This document shows, in pieces, positions 51,362 to 60,171 of a stretch of 64,000 nucleotides of DNA (positions are counted from its first letter, which is position 1; each line of letters starts with the position of its first letter). Below the pieces are notes generated by a model. The model was given only the letters and a program-made list of their open reading frames with translations, ran no database searches and was not told the origin of the DNA. A program made the translations under genes and the position numbers. Location: positions 1,612,001-1,676,000 of the forward strand of contig NZ_JAFIBU010000001.1 in the NCBI RefSeq assembly GCF_017833255.1, written 5' to 3'. Source of the stretch: Paenibacillus sp. PvR098. Its GTDB lineage: Bacteria > Bacillota > Bacilli > Paenibacillales > NBRC-103111.

Positions 51362-52644
51362 CCGCTCCACCTCGCTTCCGCACTTCCTGCAAGCATATCG
51401 ATCGCAAGCTCCTCCGCCTCTCGCAGCCATTCCGCAAGCTCCTCATCACCGACCTCTGCCAGAAGTGCTGCAAGCCGGGGCTGGACCGACAACGGCGCCA
51501 ATGCATCGTCAGCAAAGTCAGCCAACTGCTGCGATGCAGCGCCGGCTTCTTCCGCAAGCCGCAACAAATCGCCGAGAAACCCCGGTCTGCCTTCCAGATC
51601 ACTGCGGTCAATCGGTGCGCCCGTGCCATCCTCCACCGATTCCACCCAAACGTTCTGTACACCCGCAGACATACTCTCCTTAAGAGTTGAACCCAGCTCT
51701 GCCAGTACCCCGCTTCTCCTGAGTACGGTATGCATCGGCCCCCTGCCTGTCAGCTTCATCCTTAAGATCACGGCCCTGCCCTCCGCAGCGTCGACAGCTG
51801 CCCATACGGCTTCTTCCAACGCCTCCATAAGCTGCTGCTCCGTCTCTAGGTCATCGATAGCCGCTTCCGCTTCCTGCCAGCGTACGTCATCAAGCGCATG
51901 AAACGATAGCACTGTCTCGCCTGCAGGCGAGACATCAACAAGATAGCAGCCCCGGGGTCCATTCTCCCGAATATGCCGGCCCTGCACATTGCCCGAATAT
52001 ACAACCCACGGCTTCTCGTGCAGCACCCGTCTCGTATGGATGTGACCGAGCGCCCAGTAATCTACGCCGCGCCCAAGCAAATCGCTCAGACGGCACGGTG
52101 CATAGTCGTCGTGCTTCGCATCGCCGTCTACGTTCGTGTGCAGCAGACCGATGTGATACAATCCGTCCCCCCACGTTCGATAGCCCGGCGTCAAATTTTC
52201 CGTAACCGAGGGTCTTCCGAAGGAAATTCCCGAGATCCTTGCCAGCGCCTCGCCATCCACGGCCCGGATCACTTCGCTTTCCACCTCTTCGCTGCCGAAT
52301 ACTTTGACTCCATCCGGCCATGTAAGCTTCGCGCTGTATCCGTCGTGCAGCGGGTCATGATTTCCATGTATGACAAAGGCGGGTATCCAATGACCCGCCA
52401 GCGTCTCCAAAGCTTGCCTAAACCGCAGCTGCGCGCGCAGCGAACGGTCCTTGACATCATATATATCGCCGCTGAACACGACGAAATCAACCTTCTCCCT
52501 AACAGCCAAGTCCGTGAGCCGGCGAAGAGCCGTAAAGCTGGCCTCCTTCACTCGCTCTCGCAATCCTTCGGGAAGACCGGCCAAACCGCGAAACGGACTG
52601 TCCAGATGCAAATCCGCCGCGTGGATAAAACGAAAAGACCTCAT
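51358..52644 (-). CDS. yhaO: YhaO-like DNA exonuclease, SbcD/Mre11-related
   Basis: A 428-residue metallophosphoesterase. Metal-binding motifs are HAADLHLDSPF (9-19), VFSGDIYD near 58, VIHGNHDP near 91 and WALGHIHTRRV near 196. These are the phosphodiesterase motifs of Mre11/SbcD nucleases. The C-terminal part is probably the capping and ATPase-binding region. It precedes and overlaps yhaN by 4 bp, so the two are translationally coupled and act together in double-strand-break or stalled-fork processing. Confidence 0.9.
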   Translation of the reverse strand: MRSFRFIHAADLHLDSPFRGLAGLPEGLRERVKEASFTALRRLTDLAVREKVDFVVFSGDIYDVKDRSLRAQLRFRQALETLAGHWIPAFVIHGNHDPLHDGYSAKLTWPDGVKVFGSEEVESEVIRAVDGEALARISGISFGRPSVTENLTPGYRTWGDGLYHIGLLHTNVDGDAKHDDYAPCRLSDLLGRGVDYWALGHIHTRRVLHEKPWVVYSGNVQGRHIRENGPRGCYLVDVSPAGETVLSFHALDDVRWQEAEAAIDDLETEQQLMEALEEAVWAAVDAAEGRAVILRMKLTGRGPMHTVLRRSGVLAELGSTLKESMSAGVQNVWVESVEDGTGAPIDRSDLEGRPGFLGDLLRLAEEAGAASQQLADFADDALAPLSVQPRLAALLAEVGDEELAEWLREAEELAIDMLAGSAEARWSG

Positions 52645-52670
52645 GCTCCTCCCGACCTTTCATAGGTATT

Positions 52671-53801
52671 CTAAGTATCTCTCCGGTAGCTGCGGTACAC
52701 GCTGCGCAGCTGCTGGACTATCCGTGTCATCGAATACGATTTGAGCGCCTTCTCCAGTGCCACTCTCGACAGCTGATACCTGTACATCGGATCGCTTGCT
52801 ACTTTCTCCAGCGCTGCAGCGAGCGCCGCTACATCATCTACGGGAACGAGCAAACCGTTGACACCATGCTCGATCTGCTCAGCGATCCCTCCGACCTGCG
52901 TCCCCACCACGGCGAGACCGCAAAGAGCCGCCTCAGCGAACACTGACCCGAACGCCTCTGCGCGCGAAGGCAGCACGAACACATCAAAAAACGGCATAAA
53001 ATCTTCCGGGTGAAGCATGTATCCGTAGAAAATCGTTTCGTCGTAAATGCCAAGCTTTTGCGCCAGATCCTCCAGCTCCGGACGAATCGGACCGTCTCCG
53101 ATCAAATGAAGAACGAACGGCTGTCCTTTACGTTTCAGCTCCGCGCAAGCGTACAGCAGCGTATTGAGCCCTTTGGCCGGGACCAAGCGGCAGACGCTGA
53201 TGAGCTGGGGCACCTGGTTGTCGTGATGTACCGGGCGAAACCTTTTCTCATCGAATCCATTCGGAATAACCCCGATTTTCTCGGGCTCCTGCACATATTC
53301 GGACAAATATTGCTTGAACGAATTGGATACGGTAATCAACTGATCCGCTTGCTCTTCAAGCTCCCTGTAGATCGATGTGAGAAACTGGTGCTCCGGTCCG
53401 TCTTCACTTATTTTTCCGTTGAGCCTAAGCTCCCGCTCATAGCTGGAATGGATCGTCATGATGAGCGGCGTATCCGGAAAAAGCCGTTTCATCACCAGAC
53501 CGGCAATCGGATGATGGGCATGAATCAGATCGTAAGAGGATTTGATGCGAAGCTTCGTCCACCATATGTAGTCCTTCATCGTTTGTATGTATTTATCGAC
53601 TATCGGATTCCCCGCGTACGGCTCCCAATCGAACGTAGAGAATTGGATCGCTTCGGCGCCTTTCCCGCGCACCCGCTTCGGCAAAGAAAACAGCTCCATC
53701 TCCCAACCCCGCTTATTAAAGCGCTCAAGCATAAAGGGAATCATGGAAGAAACCCCGCCAGGCTGCTCCGGGGGAAAAAACAATGCTTGCAGTATACGCA
53801 T
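52671..53801 (-). CDS. Family 4 glycosyltransferase
   Basis: A 376-residue GT-B enzyme. The start at 53801 is chosen because GGAGGTAGG lies upstream. The N-terminal acceptor domain has the HAHHPIAGLVMKRLF region. The C-terminal nucleotide-sugar domain starts near residue 185 (SVCRLVPAKGLNTLLYACAE), and the EX7E motif region is LPSRAEAFGSVFAEAALCGL. It resembles enzymes making surface polysaccharide or glycolipids; donor and acceptor are unknown. It is a single gene between yhaO and the divergent diguanylate cyclase gene. Confidence 0.85.
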   Translation of the reverse strand: MRILQALFFPPEQPGGVSSMIPFMLERFNKRGWEMELFSLPKRVRGKGAEAIQFSTFDWEPYAGNPIVDKYIQTMKDYIWWTKLRIKSSYDLIHAHHPIAGLVMKRLFPDTPLIMTIHSSYERELRLNGKISEDGPEHQFLTSIYRELEEQADQLITVSNSFKQYLSEYVQEPEKIGVIPNGFDEKRFRPVHHDNQVPQLISVCRLVPAKGLNTLLYACAELKRKGQPFVLHLIGDGPIRPELEDLAQKLGIYDETIFYGYMLHPEDFMPFFDVFVLPSRAEAFGSVFAEAALCGLAVVGTQVGGIAEQIEHGVNGLLVPVDDVAALAAALEKVASDPMYRYQLSRVALEKALKSYSMTRIVQQLRSVYRSYRRDT

Positions 53802-53970
53802 CAGCAGACCTACCTCCGGTCTTCCCATTGTTGTAGCGGACCTTCCCGCATCTCTTTCAATAATTATCCTATCAGTTATGGTAAGGGACTACAAGACTTC
53901 CCTAATCGAATGTACGTTTGGTATAATGAGACACATGTACCCGATTTACAACGGAGGCCTGCTACTTTTC

Positions 53971-55113
53971 ATGAACAGCTTAAAGCTATCAGATCTATTT
54001 TTCGGACCTGCAGGTCCTGTATTTTTGCACTCTATGCTTATCGTTATTATCACGATGACGCTGCTTGTTTCAGTTCGACTTTTAATCACTCGCCGCAAAA
54101 TCGGCTACCTCAGCATGGTGGCGGCGCTCGGGATTTTTCTGGTTCAGCACAGCCAGCTAGTCCGGCAGGCGCTTACGCACAGCATGAGTGATGCACAGAC
54201 GTTCACGGCGCTGCTGCTCAAGCTCTTCGCCTTTGTTATGATGAATATAGGATTTTATCAGCTGTATAACGCCACGCGCAAAAGAGATATCTTTGTTTTC
54301 TGCTTTTTCGGCGCTTTGAGCGTTGTGGTTTCCTTTACGTATTGGTATGCTCCGTTATGGCTGCAGAGCAGCGAGGATCATTATGCGCTGCTGCGTCCTC
54401 TCGGCATGGAACTGTATTTGTTTATTCTGATTTTTGTAAGCTTTATGTTGGTGAATCCGCGGATAGGACAAAACGGCAAATACCAGCTGATGCTCACCGT
54501 TTATTTTGTAATGCATACCGTACATATGGCTAATCTTTATTTATTCAACGGAAGCCAACAGTCACTTGACCTGTTGGAGCGGATCATCCCTTTTGCTTTT
54601 CATATCGTGCTGTTTTTATTTATTTTCGAACGCGTCATCGAACTGATGCAAGCGATTTATACGTCCTCCATAACCGACGGTTTGACCCAGCTCTATAACC
54701 GCAAATACTTTGAAAACAGAGTAAGGCAGTACGTACAGCAGCGTATCCCGGTAGCGGTGATATTCAGTGATATTGATAATTTCAAAAAATTGAACGATAC
54801 AAAAGGCCACCAGATGGGGGATCTGGCATTAAAAAAAGTCGCCCAAATCATGAAGGAGGAAACAGAGGATACAGGTATTTGCGCGAGGTACGGAGGTGAG
54901 GAGCTCGTCGTGCTGATCACGGATCCGGATACGTCTGCGGAAAGCCTCTCGGAACGTATACGCTCAAGGATTGAAGCGGAGACAACAGTCACCGTGAGCG
55001 TAGGCTTCAGCTATTATTCCAAAGGAATAACGGCCGAGGAACTCATTAAGCAGGCGGATGAAGCCATGTACCAAGCGAAAACGACCGGCAAAAACAAAGT
55101 CGTCGGCTCTTGA
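53971..55113 (+). CDS. Membrane diguanylate cyclase (GGDEF)
   Basis: A 380-residue protein. Six or seven membrane segments occupy residues about 15-215. The GGDEF domain follows: SSITDGLTQLYNRKYFENR, FSDIDNFKKLNDTKGHQMGD with the metal-binding Asp, and the active loop YGGEEL. The C-terminal signature is ADEAMYQAKTTGKNKV. It should make c-di-GMP from GTP. No RxxD inhibitory site lies before the loop, so product inhibition may be weak. The start at 53971 follows CGGAGG. A -10-like TATAAT lies near 53920. Confidence 0.9.
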   Translation: MNSLKLSDLFFGPAGPVFLHSMLIVIITMTLLVSVRLLITRRKIGYLSMVAALGIFLVQHSQLVRQALTHSMSDAQTFTALLLKLFAFVMMNIGFYQLYNATRKRDIFVFCFFGALSVVVSFTYWYAPLWLQSSEDHYALLRPLGMELYLFILIFVSFMLVNPRIGQNGKYQLMLTVYFVMHTVHMANLYLFNGSQQSLDLLERIIPFAFHIVLFLFIFERVIELMQAIYTSSITDGLTQLYNRKYFENRVRQYVQQRIPVAVIFSDIDNFKKLNDTKGHQMGDLALKKVAQIMKEETEDTGICARYGGEELVVLITDPDTSAESLSERIRSRIEAETTVTVSVGFSYYSKGITAEELIKQADEAMYQAKTTGKNKVVGS

Positions 55114-55129
55114 TTTTAGTAAAAACAAT

Positions 55130-55166
55130 GAAGGCAGTCAAGAACGCCTCAAGGTTCTGACTGCCA
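55130..55166 (+). terminator. Hairpin after the cyclase gene
   Basis: GGCAGTCAAGAAC and GTTCTGACTGCC pair almost perfectly around a GCCTCAAG loop; the T-run is missing, so termination strength is unsure. Confidence 0.5.
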
Positions 55167-55229
55167 TTAATGGTTTGCATACGAGTCTGAATGTTTCGTG
55201 AAGCGCTCCATCATAGATGGAGTGTAAGA

Positions 55230-55436
55230 TTATTCTATGGTAAAAAGTTCGTCCATCGGCTTCTCCAACAGCTCGCTAAGCTTCTTTGCCGTTCCAGGTC
55301 CTACAGGCTTGACTGAACGCTCCAGCAGGCTGATGTATGCATAGCTTAAGTCCGATAATTTCGCGAGCTCCCGCTGTGTCATCCCTTTGAAAATCCTCGC
55401 CTTCACGATGGCATTCGTTTTGGCTTTAATTTTCAT
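55230..55436 (-). CDS. Small XRE-family regulator
   Basis: A 68-residue protein that is little more than a helix-turn-helix (GMTQRELAKLSDLSYAYISL) followed by a short helix (AKKLSELLEKPMDELFTIE). The start at 55436 has a GGGGGGCTG site. It is a cytoplasmic DNA-binding protein with unknown targets. No partner toxin gene is visible. Confidence 0.8.
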   Translation of the reverse strand: MKIKAKTNAIVKARIFKGMTQRELAKLSDLSYAYISLLERSVKPVGPGTAKKLSELLEKPMDELFTIE

Positions 55437-55547
55437 CTTCAGCCCCCCAAACGTAAACTCATTTTTTCCATTATACCACTTCAATTTACTTGTGCAACCA
55501 AAATAATTAACTTTTGTTTATATTCATTGTCATAGGAGGCCTATAGC

Positions 55548-55592
55548 AAAAAACGCCGGTGGGGAGCAGTTTCATGCCCTCCACCGGCGACT
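55548..55592 (-). terminator. Terminator of the rhomboid gene
   Basis: The minus strand reads GTCGCCGGTGG ... CCACCGGCG and then TTTTTTG, a 9-bp GC-rich stem. Confidence 0.85.
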
Positions 55593-55607
55593 CCATTGGC
55601 AGTGCTG

Positions 55608-56252
55608 TTAACCCCTATATATTTCCTGTTCATCTTCAACCGGCTTCCGATTTCTTCTTTTGATAAAAAGCACGATCAATGCCATCGTGATCAATCCCCC
55701 GAGAAATCCTCCCAAATGTGCATAAATATCAATATTCGGAACGACGAGGGAGTAAATAAACCCGACCCCAATAATCGTAAGGACGATTTGTTTCGTTTGA
55801 TGGTCAATAATGTCTTTGCGGAATATCGCTAAATATAGATAGGCGGCATAAATTCCATAGATCGCGCCCGAAGCGCCGGCCGAGACAAAATAGTCCTGAT
55901 GAAACAAGGCGCTGACGATGTTCCCCAACAATCCGCACACCAGATAAAACAGCACATACCGCCATTTCCCTAGTAAACGCTCCAGAGGGGGTGCAAACAC
56001 GTATAAAGCAAAGCAGTTAAAGAGCAGATGAGCGAATCCGATATGGAGAAACATCGCTGTAAAGTACCGCCACGCCTCTGGCTTCAGATTAGGCAGGTCA
56101 AATAATGCTCCGAATTGAAGCAATGTAATGGTATCCTGCGAAGAACCGACCCATTCCATTAGACCAACCAATACCATATGAATACAGATCAATACCGCAG
56201 TGACAGGGTACCACTTTATATATTGTTTTAAGCTCTCCGTTCGGCTAAACAC
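55608..56252 (-). CDS. Rhomboid family intramembrane serine protease
   Basis: A 214-residue six-helix membrane protease. The catalytic serine is in GASGAIYGIYA near residue 130, and the catalytic histidine is in YAHLGGFLGGL near 184. The conserved HIGFAHLLFNCFALY supplies the oxyanion and helix-2 contacts. It cleaves membrane segments of client proteins. It stands alone with its own terminator. Clients unknown. Confidence 0.9.
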   Translation of the reverse strand: MFSRTESLKQYIKWYPVTAVLICIHMVLVGLMEWVGSSQDTITLLQFGALFDLPNLKPEAWRYFTAMFLHIGFAHLLFNCFALYVFAPPLERLLGKWRYVLFYLVCGLLGNIVSALFHQDYFVSAGASGAIYGIYAAYLYLAIFRKDIIDHQTKQIVLTIIGVGFIYSLVVPNIDIYAHLGGFLGGLITMALIVLFIKRRNRKPVEDEQEIYRG

Positions 56253-56489
56253 GGTGTCCTCATCCTCTCTTCTGTTCCATCGTGACCAATAACCTTCAGA
56301 CGTAATGATTCCATTTTACTTTAAATGTGCAGTCTGTTCCTAATATATATTAATGAAAATTGTGACGATACAGCAAATCAGTGGAAAACATAAAAAACGC
56401 TGCCCTTTGCACTTGCACAACGCAAAGAAACATCGCTTGTCTGTAAAAATGACCACACAAGAGGGGTGGTATCAAATGTCGAACATGCC

Positions 56490-56666
56490 TTAGGCAGTAG
56501 CTATAGCTTTGGTTGAGTGATTCTCTTCGAGAATACATTCCTCACATTTACACATTCCAGCACTGTATAGAGAATGCTTATAATAATGAAACCCGGACGT
56601 GAAAACGATTTCACAATTTGTATATTTTAACACATGAATCTCTTCGCATAGAATACAATAGTACAT
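56490..56666 (-). CDS. Small cysteine-rich protein
   Basis: A 58-residue protein with CILC near the start and CKCEEC near the end (cysteines 4, 7, 39, 41 and 44), which could bind zinc. The start at 56666 follows GGGAG. Family not recognised. The neighbouring 237 bp (56253-56489) show nothing else. Confidence 0.5.
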   Translation of the reverse strand: MYYCILCEEIHVLKYTNCEIVFTSGFHYYKHSLYSAGMCKCEECILEENHSTKAIATA

Positions 56667-56897
56667 ACGGTTTCGACTCCCTTTTAACGTATACGACAAT
56701 TATATACAAATTGTATCTAAAAACTCCATGACAAAAAATGGATATTCGCTAAATATTTTAGAGATTCTTACTTGAATCACTTATTAACCTTCCAGTTATT
56801 GTATTTGCTTTTGTATACTGATATTATATGAATGTTAACCTTTGTTTACTAGATCATGATTCAGTTGTCTATCATCCTTACATTAAGGGGCCTCATT

Positions 56898-57368
56898 ATG
56901 GATTTCTATGATCAGTTAAAAGATATGCGCAAATTAAAAGGATTTACGATCCGTGAGCTGGCTGACCGATCCGGCGTATCTGCGGCCTATATCTCACAGC
57001 TTGAGAACGGAAATCGCGGCGTCCCCTCACCCGACGTGCTGATGAAGCTTTCGGAAGGACTCAATATGCCTTACACAGAGCTGATGCAGCTTGCCGGCTA
57101 TTTGGAAAAATCATCTGCAGAGCAAGAGGGCGGTAAATATACGAAGCCCCGCGTCAATTTGCGGCGGTTTCTGCGTGAGAACGATTTGGTCTTTGACGGT
57201 GTCGAGCTTACCGAACAGGATAAAGAATGGATTGAGCGAATGCTTACAGTCCTGTTCTGGAAGCAAAAAAAGCTTCAGGGACAAGGGCTGTGCTCATCGG
57301 AGAACGAATCGGATGCGAATACTGTGAATTCCGGGGCTTCCAAGTTTACATATGATATTGAAAATTAA
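56898..57368 (+). CDS. XRE-family transcriptional regulator
   Basis: A 156-residue protein with an N-terminal helix-turn-helix (FTIRELADRSGVSAAYISQL) and a C-terminal region that includes PRVNLRRFLRENDLVFDGVE and DKEWIERMLTVLFWKQKK, similar to small Bacillales regulators of the SinR/SlrR/YozG type. AAGGGG is 7 nt before the ATG. Targets unknown. No adjacent peptidase gene. Confidence 0.8.
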   Translation: MDFYDQLKDMRKLKGFTIRELADRSGVSAAYISQLENGNRGVPSPDVLMKLSEGLNMPYTELMQLAGYLEKSSAEQEGGKYTKPRVNLRRFLRENDLVFDGVELTEQDKEWIERMLTVLFWKQKKLQGQGLCSSENESDANTVNSGASKFTYDIEN

Positions 57369-57406
57369 AGCATTTTGACGATTTTAAGGCATTCTTCTTT
57401 CCCCTG

Positions 57407-57435
57407 TTGACGAAGGTCAGGCACGCCTATATAAT
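57407..57435 (+). promoter_or_regulatory. Sigma-A type promoter
   Basis: TTGACG (57407-57412), a 17-nt spacer and TATAAT (57430-57435), 46 bp before the GTG of the DUF1450 gene. Confidence 0.65.
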
Positions 57436-57480
57436 TACAACCGTCGTTAAGTCCTCCATGTAAATTACCGGAGAAAGGAT

Positions 57481-57771
57481 GTGCCGCCTTTGAAATCCGT
57501 CTTTCTCGAATATTGCAGCACTAATCTACGGCTGAAAAATGAACAAACCTATGAATATATGGAAGAAAACCATCCTCATCTCGTCCAAAAAGTAAGAGGC
57601 TGCTTGGATCACTGCGAACAGTGTAAGCAGAATCCGTTTGTCATTGTCAATCTCCCTAAAAGGTGGTTCGGGTATGAATCGGCATATGTGGAAGCACTCA
57701 GTACAGAGAAGCTGATCGATGCGATACAAAAAGAAGTGAAGCCAAATACAAAGTCCGGCTCCTCAAGCTAA
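57481..57771 (+). CDS. DUF1450 family protein (YuzB-like)
   Basis: A 96-residue protein with the pattern LEYCSTNL near residue 10 and CLDHCEQCKQNPFVIVN in the middle, as in YuzB/DUF1450. The cysteines (CxxxCxxC) may bind a metal or undergo thiol chemistry. The start is GTG after GGAGAAAG. Function unknown. Confidence 0.7.
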   Translation: MPPLKSVFLEYCSTNLRLKNEQTYEYMEENHPHLVQKVRGCLDHCEQCKQNPFVIVNLPKRWFGYESAYVEALSTEKLIDAIQKEVKPNTKSGSSS

Positions 57772-57796
57772 ACCACAGAGAGCCGGACTTTTGTAT

Positions 57797-58492
57797 TTAT
57801 TCCTTACCTGTACGATATGGAACCGGATCCGTCGCCTCCGCATCCGCAAAGCCCTTTAACCGCAAACGGCAGCTGTCACAATCGCCGCATGCTTCCTCCT
57901 GCCCATTATAGCAGGAGGTCGTGATCTGATATGGCACGCCAAGCCGCATTCCTTCCCGGATAATCTCCGCTTTGGTCCAATGAATTAGAGGCGTCTCAAT
58001 ATGGATCGGACCCCCTTCAACACCTACTCGTGTAGCGAGCGCCATCACTTCCTCCACTTTGTGGATAAACTCCGGACGGCAATCCGGATACCCGCTGTAA
58101 TCGAGCGCATTCACACCAATATAGATCGCTTCCGCTCCGCTCACCTCGGCATAGGACGTGGCGATCGAAAGAAACAGCAGGTTGCGCCCCGGTACGTAAG
58201 TAATCGGGATATCGGAATCTACTCCGCCGCTCTCCCCGGCTGGCGGTACTTCGATGTTATCGTCGGTCAGCGCGCTGCCGCCGAACTCTTTAAGGAATCC
58301 AAGCGAAATGACCCGATGTCTGTCCGCCACTCCGTAAAAGCTCGCCACCTGTCGGGCATTTTCGATTTCCCGTTTTTGACGCTGTCCGTAATCGAAGGTA
58401 ATCGGAAACAGTTCGTAACCCGCCTCTTGTGCAATCCCCATACACGTTGTACTATCCAAACCGCCGCTTAAAATCACGACTGCTTTTTTCAT
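57797..58492 (-). CDS. queC: 7-cyano-7-deazaguanine synthase QueC
   Basis: A 231-residue ATP-dependent enzyme converting 7-carboxy-7-deazaguanine to preQ0. The PP-loop is VILSGGLDSTTCMGIA near residue 8. The C-terminal zinc site has CYNGQEEACGDCDSCRLR. It is the last gene of the queD-queE-queC operon for the queuosine precursor used in tRNA modification. Confidence 0.95.
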   Translation of the reverse strand: MKKAVVILSGGLDSTTCMGIAQEAGYELFPITFDYGQRQKREIENARQVASFYGVADRHRVISLGFLKEFGGSALTDDNIEVPPAGESGGVDSDIPITYVPGRNLLFLSIATSYAEVSGAEAIYIGVNALDYSGYPDCRPEFIHKVEEVMALATRVGVEGGPIHIETPLIHWTKAEIIREGMRLGVPYQITTSCYNGQEEACGDCDSCRLRLKGFADAEATDPVPYRTGKE

Positions 58493-58564
58493 GTTGCAGC
58501 ACCATCCTTGCCTATACTCTAGTATTCTTCTTTGATTCTCCCATGCGGGAAAACCCAGCTTCGC

Positions 58565-59281
58565 TTATACGCCGCGCATCGCCGGGTCCCAAATGATTTT
58601 ATGAAGCTGCATATTCAGCTTTACCTGCGATAATCCATGCTCAAGCAAGAGACTGACAAGCTTATGTGGCGGCATCGTTTCCCATACGGGACTGAACAGG
58701 GGCAGTGCAGCCGTCTTGAATGTCTCCAATATTGCTTTGGCTGCCAGGAAATCACGCTCACTGCCGATCACGAATTTCAACTCGTCCTGAGGGCGGAGCA
58801 TGGACAAGTTCGAGGTTAGCATTTGGTCCTCTTCACCGGAATCGGGCAGTTTGTAATCCATAATGTAGCGTACGATCGGCGAGTTAATCCGTTCGATGAA
58901 CGGAGAAAGGTCAATGGCTCCATTCGTCTCAATATGCAGATCCGTAAACCTGCCGGTCCCCGCCAAGGCTTCAATCAATGCGGCTGACCGATCCCCATAT
59001 AGCAGCGGTTCGCCGCCCGTCAGGCACACATGCTTCGATGCATAACGGCTGGCCTCAGCCACAATATCGCCGATGGTCATGACGAATTCGGCTTCCGCGG
59101 GCGGGTAGCTGTATTTGGTATCACACCAAGTGCAGCGCAGATTGCAGCCAAACAAACGTACGAATACAGTCGGGAAGCCTGCCCGTGTACCTTCTCCCTC
59201 CACCGTTTCGAAAATTTCAACCATGGGCAGCTTGATTTCTTTCATTTCTTTGATTTCCAGACCCTCGGCAGCTTGGTTCAC
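58565..59281 (-). CDS. queE: 7-carboxy-7-deazaguanine synthase QueE
   Basis: A 238-residue radical SAM enzyme. The cluster motif is CNLRCTWCDT near residue 50, and the S-adenosylmethionine-binding GGEP is in VCLTGGEPLLYG. It converts carboxytetrahydropterin to 7-carboxy-7-deazaguanine. The start is GTG in a GTGA overlap with queD, with GGGAGAT 8 nt upstream, so translation is coupled. Confidence 0.95.
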   Translation of the reverse strand: MNQAAEGLEIKEMKEIKLPMVEIFETVEGEGTRAGFPTVFVRLFGCNLRCTWCDTKYSYPPAEAEFVMTIGDIVAEASRYASKHVCLTGGEPLLYGDRSAALIEALAGTGRFTDLHIETNGAIDLSPFIERINSPIVRYIMDYKLPDSGEEDQMLTSNLSMLRPQDELKFVIGSERDFLAAKAILETFKTAALPLFSPVWETMPPHKLVSLLLEHGLSQVKLNMQLHKIIWDPAMRGV

Positions 59282-59754
59282 GACGGTTCATCTCCCATCA
59301 ACTTCGCCGTCACCGCAGCATAGCTGGTCGGCGTTTCCCATAAGCGTACTTCCTCTAACCTTACGGCAGGATGAAGCCCTTCGCTCATCAAAGCGTCCCG
59401 AAGTTGCTCATACATCCAGACGACCATGTTTTCTGCTGTGGTATTCATCGGCGGAAGGACTTCGTTCAAATAACGATGATCCAGACGATCGAGTATCCGC
59501 TCTTTCGCAATGCGTTTAATATCGGCAAAATCAATCGTAATGCCCCGTTCATCTACCTTGCCTCGCATAACCACCTGCAGCTTATACGTATGGCCGTGCA
59601 AACTTTTGCATTTGCCCTCGTAACAGTGCAGATGGTGCGCACTGTCAAACGTAAATTCCTTCGATACCAGCACTTCTCTGTCGTGATATTTGAGCTCGCT
59701 CTTCTGTATGTCTTCCCCTAGCATTTGCACTTTTCTGGGGATTTCGTATTCCAT
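59278..59754 (-). CDS. queD: 6-carboxytetrahydropterin synthase QueD
   Basis: A 158-residue enzyme of the PTPS family making carboxytetrahydropterin from dihydroneopterin triphosphate. Zinc ligands are in FDSAHHLHCYEGKCKSLHGH, with the active cysteine in that segment, and the catalytic His/Asp region lies near LDHRYLNEVLPP. The first gene of the operon. AGAGGTG precedes the ATG. A long hairpin in the leader may regulate it. Confidence 0.93.
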   Translation of the reverse strand: MEYEIPRKVQMLGEDIQKSELKYHDREVLVSKEFTFDSAHHLHCYEGKCKSLHGHTYKLQVVMRGKVDERGITIDFADIKRIAKERILDRLDHRYLNEVLPPMNTTAENMVVWMYEQLRDALMSEGLHPAVRLEEVRLWETPTSYAAVTAKLMGDEPS

Positions 59755-59823
59755 TGATCAACACCTCTTTACCCTAGGATAAACGCCTACATCGCCCGCT
59801 ATGGCCAGAGCGTTCGTCAAGGT

Positions 59824-59871
59824 GATTCAGATACGGGTATAGAGCCTTGGCGATATACCCGTATCTGAATC
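59824..59871. repeat. Perfect 17-bp inverted repeat in the queD leader
   Basis: GATTCAGATACGGGTAT (59824-59840) and its exact reverse complement (59855-59871) flank a 14-nt loop. A minus-strand promoter (TTGTGA, 18 nt, TATAAT near 59890) would start transcripts just upstream, so the queD RNA begins with this hairpin. No T-run follows on the minus strand. It is not a recognisable preQ1 aptamer. Confidence 0.6.
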
Positions 59872-60137
59872 AACAAAAAACACCCAACAATTATATCACG
59901 CAGGGTCGACTTCTCACAATATGGCGAAACTTGTATAAAAAAGATTAATTTTTTCGTAAAAGGAGTGAAGACGCCGCGGCTGAATCCGGGCAAAATCAAT
60001 GGTAGTAACGGCTTCGTCTTAGAGCCTTTAGTTAAGAAGTTCAGTCTAACCGAGGCATGGTGAGATCGTGTTGGATCTTGCCGACGCTCTCCGATGCCTT
60101 CTTTTCAGCTTTACAGCCACCATAGACACCTACGCAC

Positions 60138-60170
60138 ACAAAAGGCTGCCCCAGTGGGACAGCCTTCTCG
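60138..60170 (-). terminator. Terminator of the 60172 gene
   Basis: The minus strand reads AAGGCTG ... CAGCCTT followed by TTGTGTG, with inner CCCAC/GTGGG-type pairing. Confidence 0.6.
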
Positions 60171-60171
60171 T

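Noticed and set aside
53010-54191. 393-codon plus-strand frame opposite the glycosyltransferase
   Set aside because: It runs antisense to a clear GT4 gene and through the start of the diguanylate cyclase gene in the wrong frame; no domain motifs.
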